The position numbers and the translations under genes were made by a program. This document shows, in pieces, positions 30,818-38,101 of a stretch of 38,122 bases of DNA (the first letter of the stretch is position 1; each line of letters opens with the position of its first letter). The stretch is taken from assembly GCA_964532145.1 (NCBI GenBank), contig CAZHGM010000005.1:1-38122 (forward strand). The letters are read 5' to 3'. The notes beneath the pieces were generated by a model. The model saw only the letters and a list, made by a program, of their open reading frames with translations, had not been told where the DNA came from and ran no database searches. The stretch comes from JAPUDQ01 sp964532145 (lineage in GTDB: Bacteria > Patescibacteriota > Saccharimonadia > Saccharimonadales > Saccharimonadaceae).

Positions 30818-31960
30818 ATGGATCAAGCAACACCAACACCCGTATCAACACCAAAGAGATCATTATACAAAGGCGTAATACCGTTCGTGATTGTCGGGTC
30901 ACTCGCGAGTGGCTTTGTCGGCGCTAGTGCCTACGAAGCTATCCGGGGAAAGCTGCTTCCCGCCACATCAACCGTCTCTGAACGCCGCGCTCAGGTAATT
31001 GCCGAGGGTGAGGTCGTCACTGACGTTGCTAAAAAAGTTTCGCCAAGTGTTGTCTCTATCGTCGTAAAATCATCTCAGTCCGATCCGTATTTTGGGTCAA
31101 CCTATCAGGAGGGGGCTGGTACGGGCATTATTATTAGTAAAGACGGCTATATTTTGACAAACAAACATGTTGTCGGTGATAACGTGACTCATGTCCAAGT
31201 GGTGACAACAGATGGGAAAACCTACGATGATGTGAAGGTGATAGGCCGTGATCCAGTGAATGACCTAGCATTTTTAAAGATATCTGACGTAAGTGATTTG
31301 ACCCCAGCTATTTTGGGCGACTCATCCAAGCTTGTTGTGGGGAGTAAGGTTGTTGCTATTGGCAATGCGCTTGGTGAATTTCAAACGACTGTAACCTCAG
31401 GTATCATTTCCGGGGTGAACCGTTCAGTAACAGCTGGTGACGAGACATCATACGAGAATCTATCTAACCTCATTCAGACTGATGCGGCAATTAACCCCGG
31501 TAACTCGGGCGGACCGCTCGTCAATATTACGGGGGAGGTTATCGGTATCAATACAGCAGTTAGCCAGGGCGCCGAAGGAATTGGGTTCGCTATCCCGATA
31601 AACGAGGCAAAAGGCCTCATTAAGGGCGTCTTGGAAAAAGGCACTATCGAACGGTCCTACCTAGGGGTTCGCTATGTGTCGCTTACGCAGGAAGTTGCGA
31701 AGCGCTATAACCTCAAGGTAACACAAGGCGCATATATTACCCCGAGTGACAGCGGAGTGGCAATTGCTGCTGGTAGCCCAGCAGAGAAAGCGGGGCTGCG
31801 GGAGGGTGATGTCATCACGAAAGTAAACGGTGTTTCGCTCAGCCAATCAACCTCACTAGTCAGCCAGCTGTCGCAGTTTGCTCCCGGCGACAAAGTAACG
31901 CTAACAATCCTGCGTGGCAGCGAGCAGGAGATCCAAGTAATACTCGGCAAATATCAATAG
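30818..31960 (+). CDS. HtrA/DegP-family serine protease with PDZ domain
   Basis: HtrA proteases degrade or refold damaged proteins outside the membrane. The 380-residue protein has an N-terminal membrane anchor (about 20-40), a trypsin-like domain and one C-terminal PDZ domain (about 280-375). The catalytic triad is His117 (TNKHVV), Asp149 (VNDLAFLK) and Ser230 (GNSGGPL). The substrate loop AIGNALGEFQTTVTSGIISG is typical. The PDZ ligand loop is YLGVRYVSL, followed by GSPAEKAGLREGDVI. A purine-rich stretch (AAAAGGGGG, 30797-30805) lies upstream of the ATG, but the nearby gap prevents a promoter search. Confidence 0.93.
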   Translation: MDQATPTPVSTPKRSLYKGVIPFVIVGSLASGFVGASAYEAIRGKLLPATSTVSERRAQVIAEGEVVTDVAKKVSPSVVSIVVKSSQSDPYFGSTYQEGAGTGIIISKDGYILTNKHVVGDNVTHVQVVTTDGKTYDDVKVIGRDPVNDLAFLKISDVSDLTPAILGDSSKLVVGSKVVAIGNALGEFQTTVTSGIISGVNRSVTAGDETSYENLSNLIQTDAAINPGNSGGPLVNITGEVIGINTAVSQGAEGIGFAIPINEAKGLIKGVLEKGTIERSYLGVRYVSLTQEVAKRYNLKVTQGAYITPSDSGVAIAAGSPAEKAGLREGDVITKVNGVSLSQSTSLVSQLSQFAPGDKVTLTILRGSEQEIQVILGKYQ

Positions 31961-31984
31961 GCCAAAAGAGACGGAAGCTCTGGA

Positions 31985-32917
31985 TTATCGTATGACGGCA
32001 GGATTCCGTTGAAGAACAATGATATACTCCTGAATGTCATAAACTTTGAATCCAAAATTGTGTGCGTAGGCTGCAATGTCAGCATGTTGGCAGGGGTCTG
32101 CTTCGAGCAGCAGATAGCCGTTTTGTGTTAAGCACCTCTGTGATTGCTGAATACATTTTTTGATCAAAGCCAGACCGCCATCGTCAGCAATGATCGCGAG
32201 GGCAGGCTCATGATCAGTTTCCGGCGATCGCTGCCATGAGGTATCAACGTAAGGTAAGTTCGCCGTAATAAGGTCGATAATAGGGAGCGTATGATTCATT
32301 TCTGCTTGCAACCAGAACGATAAGAGGTCGGAATGATAATACTGTATCTTTCGCAGGTGAAATCGTTCACGATTATTTCGTTTGGCCAGCATTAAAGCCT
32401 GCTTACTGACGTCGCAAAGAATAATATCCTCGATAGCTGGCATCTCCAGCTTAAGGGTGAGTCCGATGCAGCCGGAGCCGCATCCCACATCGACTACGTA
32501 GGCATGATCAGGTAATTTTATCTTTTTTGCGATCTCAATAATTTTCTCTGATTCCGGGCGAGGGATAAGTACGTCGGGCGTAACAGTAAACTCGCGCCCA
32601 TAGAATTCTTTATGTCCAACGAGATAGGCAGTTGGCTCGTGTTGTTCACGACGAATGAGCAGTTTTTTCACCCGGGAGAGTGATGCTGTATCTATAATTT
32701 CATCCCCATGTGCAATCAGCCATGTCCTGTTTATGTCTAGTACATGAGCTAGTAGCACCTCTGCGTCAAGTTGTGCCGAGGAAATATCATGGCTTGCCAG
32801 TGTTGAGGCGGCTTGGGCAAGCCATTCGCGAATCGACAGGTCGCTAGCGTTTAACTTGTGTAGACGAGTGACGCTAATATTAGGCCTTGGCGCCTTGGGC
32901 TTTGAGTTCGCGTTCAT
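31985..32917 (-). CDS. prmC: Release factor glutamine methyltransferase PrmC (HemK)
   Basis: PrmC methylates the glutamine of the GGQ motif in release factors. The protein (310 residues from ATG 32917) has the helical N-terminal domain (SIREWLAQAASTL) and a SAM-binding domain with VDVGCGSGCIG (142-152) and IPRPESE. The substrate motif NPPY appears as NLPY (220-223), so the first proline is replaced by leucine. It starts 38 nt inside the end of prfA, giving translational coupling. An upstream ATG at 32953 is also in frame but less likely because it would deepen the overlap. Pairing with prfA, its substrate, supports the function. Confidence 0.9.
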   Translation of the reverse strand: MNANSKPKAPRPNISVTRLHKLNASDLSIREWLAQAASTLASHDISSAQLDAEVLLAHVLDINRTWLIAHGDEIIDTASLSRVKKLLIRREQHEPTAYLVGHKEFYGREFTVTPDVLIPRPESEKIIEIAKKIKLPDHAYVVDVGCGSGCIGLTLKLEMPAIEDIILCDVSKQALMLAKRNNRERFHLRKIQYYHSDLLSFWLQAEMNHTLPIIDLITANLPYVDTSWQRSPETDHEPALAIIADDGGLALIKKCIQQSQRCLTQNGYLLLEADPCQHADIAAYAHNFGFKVYDIQEYIIVLQRNPAVIR

Positions 32918-33950
32918 ATGCCTGCAATCGTTCGATAAGATCATCAATGTCACCGTTCATGGCAGCAGGGATGTTTGAGCGGGAATACCCGATACGGTGG
33001 TCGGTGATGCGGTCTTGTGGGAAATTATAGGTGCGAATTTTTTCACTGCGGTCACCAGAACCGATGAGGTTGCGACGTTCGGCGGACAGTTTGGCATTTT
33101 CTTCATCAGTCTTCAGCTGTAGCAGGCGAGACCTGAGCACGCTCATGGCCTTAAGTTTATTTTTGAGCTGAGATTTTTCGTCTTGGTTCGTAACGACAAG
33201 GCCGCTTGGGATATGCGTGATGCGTACAGCTGAGTCGGTTGTATTAACTGACTGTCCGCCGTGACCGCTGGCACGGTAGATGTCGATACGCAGATCCGAA
33301 TCTTTGATCTCAATGTCGGTTTCTTCAGCCTCAGGCAGTACCGCGACAGTGACGGTCGAGGTGTGGATTCGTCCCTGAGACTCAGTAACAGGGACGCGTT
33401 GGACGCGGTGGACGCCCGACTCGAACTTGAGGCTGGCGTACGGCATATCGCCGCGGATTTCGACAACAGCTTCCTTGTAGCCGCCGGATTCGTTCGCGGA
33501 TTCGCCCATCATTTCGGTTTTGAACCCATGTGTTTCGCACCAGCGTAAGTACATGCGGAGTAGCTCTGCCGCAAACAGACTGGCCTCGTCGCCGCCTGCG
33601 CCAGCGCGAATTTCCATGATGACGTTTTTTTCGTCATTCGGTTCCTGTGGCGTGAGCATGACGAATAGTTTCTCATCGAGCTTCGTTAGCTCTGCTTCAA
33701 GCTCGGAAAGCTCTTGCTTGGCAAGTTCGGCCAGTTCATCACCTGCGCCGGACAGTTCTTTCGCCTCGGCAATCTGTTTTTTAAGTGCCTCCTGGCGCTC
33801 AGCAGCAGCGATTAGTTCATTGAGTTCGATTAACCGACGATTTTTCTTAGCGTAATCAGGATCCGAAAATGCATCAGGTCGCGACAAGAAATCCGTCAAT
33901 GTAGACTTTTCGTTCTGTAGCTCTTCGATATTGAGCGAAATGAGACGCAT
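32880..33950 (-). CDS. prfA: Peptide chain release factor 1
   Basis: RF1 recognises UAA and UAG and releases the finished protein. The 356-residue protein has the codon-reading tripeptide PVT (187-189, in RVPVTESQGR) and the catalytic GGQ (231-233, in GHGGQSVNTT), whose glutamine PrmC methylates. The domain 1 coiled coil lies at about 40-100 and AGAGGDEA at 116-123. RF1 activity means UAA at 13442 should be read as stop. It is the first gene of the prfA-prmC unit, with an AT-rich promoter region upstream shared with the divergent gene. Confidence 0.96.
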   Translation of the reverse strand: MRLISLNIEELQNEKSTLTDFLSRPDAFSDPDYAKKNRRLIELNELIAAAERQEALKKQIAEAKELSGAGDELAELAKQELSELEAELTKLDEKLFVMLTPQEPNDEKNVIMEIRAGAGGDEASLFAAELLRMYLRWCETHGFKTEMMGESANESGGYKEAVVEIRGDMPYASLKFESGVHRVQRVPVTESQGRIHTSTVTVAVLPEAEETDIEIKDSDLRIDIYRASGHGGQSVNTTDSAVRITHIPSGLVVTNQDEKSQLKNKLKAMSVLRSRLLQLKTDEENAKLSAERRNLIGSGDRSEKIRTYNFPQDRITDHRIGYSRSNIPAAMNGDIDDLIERLQAYERELKAQGAKA

Positions 33951-33988
33951 ACCGATATTGATTATACTATATTTACAGAGGTAATTAC

Positions 33989-34003
33989 TAGATAGGTAGA
34001 CTA
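33989..34003. repeat. 15-nt sequence shared with the nrdR-nrdJ gap
   Basis: TAGATAGGTAGACTA occurs here and at 928-942, both times in short intergenic regions before genes. The ends TAG/CTA are complementary. About one such 15-mer pair is expected by chance in a window this size, so it is weak evidence for a regulatory site. Confidence 0.3.
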
Positions 34004-34011
34004 CAACAATA

Positions 34012-34040
34012 TTGACTTTTTAGCATAAGTATGATATTTT
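34012..34040 (+). promoter_or_regulatory. Promoter of the mTERF-like gene
   Basis: TTGACT (34012-34017), a 17-nt spacer and TATTTT (34035-34040), ending 7 nt before ATG 34048, so the mRNA is probably leaderless. Confidence 0.65.
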
Positions 34041-34047
34041 TAAATAT

Positions 34048-34233
34048 ATGTCAAATACAGAAACAAAAACAGATACCGGTAACCATATACAACTAAAACC
34101 ATCAGATGAAATATGGATGGCTGGTCTTATGTCTGAGCCATCTAGGTTAGATCTGTCGCCAGAGAGGTTAGCGGAAATTAAAAACACGAAGAAGTATTAC
34201 GTGCGCGTCAAGAATTTTTTGAAGGTGTTCTAG
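34048..34233 (+). pseudogene. N-terminal fragment of the mTERF-like gene, separated by a 1-nt frameshift
   Basis: This frame begins MSNTETKTDTGNH and is coding-like up to SPERLAEIK (near 34182). After that it reads out-of-frame sequence to a stop at 34231-34233. In the frame of the next gene, codons open at 34182 and read KHEEVLRARQEFFEGVLGW, NKDNENP and then MSRAYK, which is clearly coding. Adding one A to the run AAAAA at 34180-34184 joins the two as AEIKKHEEV. It is thus either a real frameshift mutation or a homopolymer error. The tract TAAAAAC is not a good programmed slippage site. Confidence 0.75.
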
Positions 34234-34259
34234 GCTGGAACAAAGACAACGAGAACCCG

Positions 34260-35099
34260 ATGTCACGTGCCTATAAGGTTATTGGGAATATCAATACACC
34301 AGATCGTTTACTAATGCCCTCGTCGGTGATAGCAATGGCGCGTCAATGTGATGCGTATGGGCTGGATATACGAAAAATCGCTAGATATGCGCCTACGGCC
34401 CTGGCACATGACCCAGCAAAGATTCGTATGGCGTATGATCATTTATATGATCTAGGGCTTGATTCCCAGTATGTAATTAATGCTCAGCCGTCTGTGCTTG
34501 CTAGTAGGGTAGAAAAGTTTGATAATCGCATGGCTGATATACAAGACCTAGGATTGGACCCCATAAAAATTATCAATACAACGCCGTCTGTACTTGCGTA
34601 CTCTAAGCAAGGCCTTACAGAAAAAGTAAATGCCCTTACTCATCTGGGTATTAACGCTCCTAAAATAATAGAGGCATTTCCTGGGGTCCTTAGTTTTAAT
34701 CCAAGATCATTCAGTAATAAAATATACGCCCTCATGAGGTATGGGTACGTAGGTGAAGACAATCAATTCCCAGATGACGATCCAACATTCTTGAAAAAAT
34801 TTTGTATTATACCTAACGAATCATTATTACTTTACCTCGATTGGGCTGATTCTCAAGGTATTAAAGCGCATGATGTGAGATTTTTGCCTGATCGCGCGGC
34901 TAAATATATGGAAGAGCTGGGTGCAAAAACTGGTGTTACGAGAAAAGAGCTATTTAAGGATCGTTATATGCGCGGTCTACCTGCAAAAATGGGCTATATT
35001 GCGACACTTCAGGCTTCGCGTTCAGGCTTGATTAAGGAGCACGAATGGCCGCATCAAACATTTCCAAGAACGAAGAACAACATGGTTATGCTTTCTTAG
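34260..35099 (+). CDS. Protein with four tandem mTERF-like repeats (main part of a frameshifted gene)
   Basis: The listed ATG gives 279 residues, but in-frame coding sequence extends back to 34182, and the intact gene would have about 350. Residues 31-62, 63-94, 95-126 and 127-158 are four perfect-length 32-residue repeats with pattern xxLGLDxxKIIxxxPSVLAxxx. This is the pattern of mTERF motifs, helical repeats that bind nucleic acid in mitochondria and chloroplasts. The rest is helical with no catalytic motif. A nucleic-acid-binding role is inferred. The gene is AT-richer than most neighbours. It has its own promoter and converges on rpmE. Confidence 0.7.
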   Translation: MSRAYKVIGNINTPDRLLMPSSVIAMARQCDAYGLDIRKIARYAPTALAHDPAKIRMAYDHLYDLGLDSQYVINAQPSVLASRVEKFDNRMADIQDLGLDPIKIINTTPSVLAYSKQGLTEKVNALTHLGINAPKIIEAFPGVLSFNPRSFSNKIYALMRYGYVGEDNQFPDDDPTFLKKFCIIPNESLLLYLDWADSQGIKAHDVRFLPDRAAKYMEELGAKTGVTRKELFKDRYMRGLPAKMGYIATLQASRSGLIKEHEWPHQTFPRTKNNMVMLS

Positions 35100-35144
35100 A
35101 TAAATGAGCGTGATTGATGCTGTTTTTCTTCGGCTGATTCGACT

Positions 35145-35468
35145 TTAGGGTTTTTCAGCTTTGACGGTTTTGCGGGTGGCAGCTTTTTTGGCTTTGCTAG
35201 CCATTTGTTCACGGCGCTTGGCTGCGGCTTCGGCGCGGGCTTTGAAGCGGTCGACGCGGCCCTCGGTGTCGATAATCTTTTCCTCGCCAGTAAAGTATGG
35301 GTGGCTAGCGCTTGAGATGTGGAGTTTGACGAGAGGGTACTCGTTGCCGTCTTCCCATTTAATAGTGTCATTGGTTGTGGCTGTGCTCTGCGTCAAAAAC
35401 GCAAAACCAGCTGCATCATCCTGGAACACAACAGGACGGTAGTCAGTAGGGTGTAAATCTTTTTTCAT
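35145..35468 (-). CDS. rpmE: Large ribosomal subunit protein bL31, type B
   Basis: A bL31 of 107 residues beginning MKKDLHPTDYRPVVFQD. The zinc-binding cysteines of type A are absent, as expected for type B. The family end SSASHPYFTGEEKIIDTEGRVDRF is followed by a long basic Ala/Lys tail (about 75-107). The ATG at 35468 is preferred over the alternative start two codons upstream. On the minus strand a promoter TAGACA-N17-TATAAT ends 12 nt before the ATG. It is monocistronic and faces the mTERF-like gene. Confidence 0.92.
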   Translation of the reverse strand: MKKDLHPTDYRPVVFQDDAAGFAFLTQSTATTNDTIKWEDGNEYPLVKLHISSASHPYFTGEEKIIDTEGRVDRFKARAEAAAKRREQMASKAKKAATRKTVKAEKP

Positions 35469-35480
35469 AGTCAAGGGAAG

Positions 35481-35509
35481 ATTATATCTATTTTTGCTTG
35501 CATTGTCTA
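35481..35509 (-). promoter_or_regulatory. Promoter of rpmE
   Basis: On the minus strand: TAGACA (complement of 35504-35509), a 17-nt spacer and TATAAT (complement of 35481-35486), with a leader of only about 5-6 nt expected. Confidence 0.65.
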
Positions 35510-35549
35510 GAGATGAAGTAGTAAAATAAGGAAAATTGTAAAAACAAAT

Positions 35550-37583
35550 ATGCCAAACGAATTCGAAAAAGAACCATCTCCTGTTGCGCCTGGAACGTCA
35601 GGCGAGGTAGGGCGTGGTATTGAAGATAGGGCAGCCGATAGAGTTGCTCAAGCAGGTGATGTACTAGCGATGATTGAAAATGAGCCACGAGCAGTTGAAA
35701 GTCTCGTCAATGATGCAAACAAAGGGTATGAAGCTGGTATTGTTGGGCCAGATGATACCGCTGCAGCAGATTTGGTCGGCGAATTATATGTTGTTGAGCC
35801 CGGGGCAGATATTAGTGATGTGGCACGCGAGTTGCATGGTGCGGCCAGCGGACCACTTGGAGAGTCTCTCGGGTATCTCGCAGAAGTAGCCCCCGAGACA
35901 GCTAAGCTTGTCATGGATGAGATTGACGCAGTAGTTAGCGAGCATGGTCTACGTGGCGGTGTGGATATAGTAGAGCCGCCATCTGCACAGGAGCGAGCGG
36001 AATTACTGGCAGAAAAGATGGGTGGAGATGTTAGCCCTGATGTATTACATCAAATAGCAGAGCGTATCAAGAGAGCATCTGGTGAAGCGCCTTTGCTTGG
36101 TCGAAACTATACTCAAAACATTCTCAATGCTACGGGTGACGATTACGAATTAAAACTTCGTCAAATAATTGAGTTTGCTCGTCGTGATAAAACAGGCCAA
36201 GAGACATTATCGTTTGATGCCGCCGAGATTTTACTGGGGAATATTGATAAAGATGCCCTGAACAAAAAGAAACAAGAAAGTGGCGTAGGCGATGAGCTTT
36301 GTTATCTTGCTGGTATTCAAGCTGAATCAGAGGTGGATTTTGGAAATCAAAGCAATGTACGAGCACATTGTAAAGCATTACGCGTACTTGAAGCGGCTAC
36401 GGACACATTACCTATCGCGTGGCTAAAAATGCTGCGCGAAGGTACAGGTGGTGATATTCCCGAGGAAGTGAAACGCTATGTCGCGAAACCAGAGTTTATA
36501 CATTTGGCCTTAGAAGATGTTAAACATAGATTTGATAGTGAGGAGAACTTCCGAGCGTGCTTTAGCGAGAAAGGCGGTACGGTTGCGGAGCGAAAGAAAA
36601 AGCAGCGTGAAGTAATGGAGACGATTAATGGTGCACTTGAGGCTTTGATGGAAGATAGTGATGAATCCCGCCGGCTGCTGCAAATCTTTAAGTATGGTGA
36701 TATAAAAACATATGGCTTTGATAGCGATATAGATGAATCAACAGGGGAAAAAACATCTGCCTTGAATGAGAGAGGATGGCACACGGTAACAAAGTATATC
36801 GACAACGCTGCGGTACTTGGTAGCGATCGTTTGGTCGCTTTGAACAAAGAACTCGGTGTAGTTAATTTCGGCAGTTATAGCTTGGCCACATTAGAGACCC
36901 AAGAGGATATATTACACAATCCACAAAACCACAAAAATATATCCCTTTTTGTGCGTGGGGTAGATGGTGATCATAATAATTTCGGAAGTGCACTCAGTCG
37001 CCAGATGGAGTTCAAAGATACTTTGATATATGAAATCAGAGACGAAAAAGACCTTGAATCTTTGGATCGAAAGGTGGCGTCATTAAGAGTGAGCGTTACT
37101 AAGCTAAGTCTTTTGGGACATGGCGATGAAAAGGGTATTGCTTTATCGAATACCTGTTTGATGAAGCGAGACACAGAGGCATTGTCGAAAATGACAGGAT
37201 TGCATCGACTCATTAATCGAATCCGTCCGGATCCGTTTGGTAATAAGAATGTTCTGCTACTTTCATGCTCGCAAGGAGTAAAGTATGATCAGCATGGCAG
37301 CATGGCAGAGATATTATCACGAGTAGCTGATAGCGATATTACAGTTGAGGCTGCGCCTGGTGTAATGTATGCGTATCGTGGAAAAGACAGCGGCGAGGTA
37401 AAAGTCGTAGTCCATCCGTATTATGAAGTTGTGCAGTTACTTAAAAAGTATGATCGATATCCTGGAGTAAAGCGTTTAATCAAGCGGCTTGATGATATTG
37501 ACCGCAGGAGAGCAGGCTCGCTCAGGGTAAGTAAAAATGCTACGCAGAAGAATATGAGCGGTAATGTAAGGATTGGAGCATAA
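35550..37583 (+). CDS. Uncharacterised 677-residue protein with predicted C-terminal caspase-like (clan CD) domain
   Basis: I recognise no full-length family. The N-terminal about 430 residues are acidic and helical with no membrane segment or signal peptide. The C-terminal region (about 445-640) shows strand-rich sequence LFVRGVDGDHNNFG, then SVTKLSLLGHGDEKGIALS with His524, and KNVLLLSCSQG with Cys573. A hydrophobic strand ending in His-Gly, and about 49 residues later a strand ending in Cys, is the arrangement of caspase-like peptidases (His and Cys are 48 apart in caspase-1). A protease or protease-like effector is therefore predicted, not shown. The start follows an A-rich stretch without a clear ribosome site. 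A small gene follows after 2 nt. Confidence 0.6.
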   Translation: MPNEFEKEPSPVAPGTSGEVGRGIEDRAADRVAQAGDVLAMIENEPRAVESLVNDANKGYEAGIVGPDDTAAADLVGELYVVEPGADISDVARELHGAASGPLGESLGYLAEVAPETAKLVMDEIDAVVSEHGLRGGVDIVEPPSAQERAELLAEKMGGDVSPDVLHQIAERIKRASGEAPLLGRNYTQNILNATGDDYELKLRQIIEFARRDKTGQETLSFDAAEILLGNIDKDALNKKKQESGVGDELCYLAGIQAESEVDFGNQSNVRAHCKALRVLEAATDTLPIAWLKMLREGTGGDIPEEVKRYVAKPEFIHLALEDVKHRFDSEENFRACFSEKGGTVAERKKKQREVMETINGALEALMEDSDESRRLLQIFKYGDIKTYGFDSDIDESTGEKTSALNERGWHTVTKYIDNAAVLGSDRLVALNKELGVVNFGSYSLATLETQEDILHNPQNHKNISLFVRGVDGDHNNFGSALSRQMEFKDTLIYEIRDEKDLESLDRKVASLRVSVTKLSLLGHGDEKGIALSNTCLMKRDTEALSKMTGLHRLINRIRPDPFGNKNVLLLSCSQGVKYDQHGSMAEILSRVADSDITVEAAPGVMYAYRGKDSGEVKVVVHPYYEVVQLLKKYDRYPGVKRLIKRLDDIDRRRAGSLRVSKNATQKNMSGNVRIGA

Positions 37584-37585
37584 GC

Positions 37586-37999
37586 ATGCGTGTTCATGTA
37601 GCGGAACAAAGTGTGGATGGAGAGATGATTGACTACGATGGATTATATCAACAGGCACGCGCTGATGTTTTAAGCACATGCCGGCAAGTTCTTGATGGTG
37701 ACACTGGCGAATGGGAGGGGAGGTCATTGAGCGGTAAAGAAGGATGTAGCGTTCTGGTTGATGCAGGCGCAATCATTGTTATCGAAGGGTCTAAGAAGGG
37801 AGAAGATAATGCATGGCTCATTGTCATCGAGGGTGATGAAGAGATAGCACGATTGGTAGTTGATGAGCACGCCCATACACGTAAACCCGTGGAACTTCCC
37901 AATCCTCCGCAAGAGGCTCTTAGCGACATGAAAAGAATATTGGATGTACTGTATGGTATGCAACATGAAGAAGGGACTTTGCAGGATTCCTTCTCTTGA
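37586..37999 (+). CDS. Small acidic partner of the caspase-like protein, function unknown
   Basis: A 137-residue acidic protein I do not recognise. It has alternating strands (CSVLVDAGAIIVIEGSKKG, then AWLIVIEGDEEIARLVVDE) followed by a helical end (EALSDMKRILDVLYGM). No membrane helix is present. It starts 2 nt after the stop of the 677-residue gene, with TTGGAG upstream, so both are made from one mRNA. The tight pairing fits an inhibitor, chaperone or immunity role for the larger protein, which is inference only. Confidence 0.6.
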   Translation: MRVHVAEQSVDGEMIDYDGLYQQARADVLSTCRQVLDGDTGEWEGRSLSGKEGCSVLVDAGAIIVIEGSKKGEDNAWLIVIEGDEEIARLVVDEHAHTRKPVELPNPPQEALSDMKRILDVLYGMQHEEGTLQDSFS

Positions 38000-38024
38000 T
38001 GCAGAACATCTGAGGTGTTATAAT
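37996..38024 (+). promoter_or_regulatory. Promoter of the gene at the window end
   Basis: TTGATG (37996-38001), a 17-nt spacer and TATAAT (38019-38024). The leader would be about 70 nt, longer than for most genes here. Confidence 0.6.
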
Positions 38025-38059
38025 ATTTTGGTATTAATCTTAACGAAGCAACGCGGGCA

Positions 38060-38100
38060 GTATCCTCCTACGGGAAGCTCGCGCGAAGGGAGAAGGATAT
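38060..38100 (+). promoter_or_regulatory. Possible ribosome-site-masking hairpin in the leader
   Basis: TATCCT (38061-38066) can pair perfectly with AGGATA (38094-38099), covering part of the purine-rich ribosome site GGGAGAAGG (38088-38096) before ATG 38102. It could control translation of the next gene. Confidence 0.35.
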
Positions 38101-38101
38101 C

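Noticed and set aside
34179..34185. Programmed -1 frameshifting at TAAAAAC
   Set aside because: The heptamer breaks the X-XXY-YYZ rule at its first base, so re-pairing would be poor, and no strong pseudoknot is evident downstream. A missing A is more likely.
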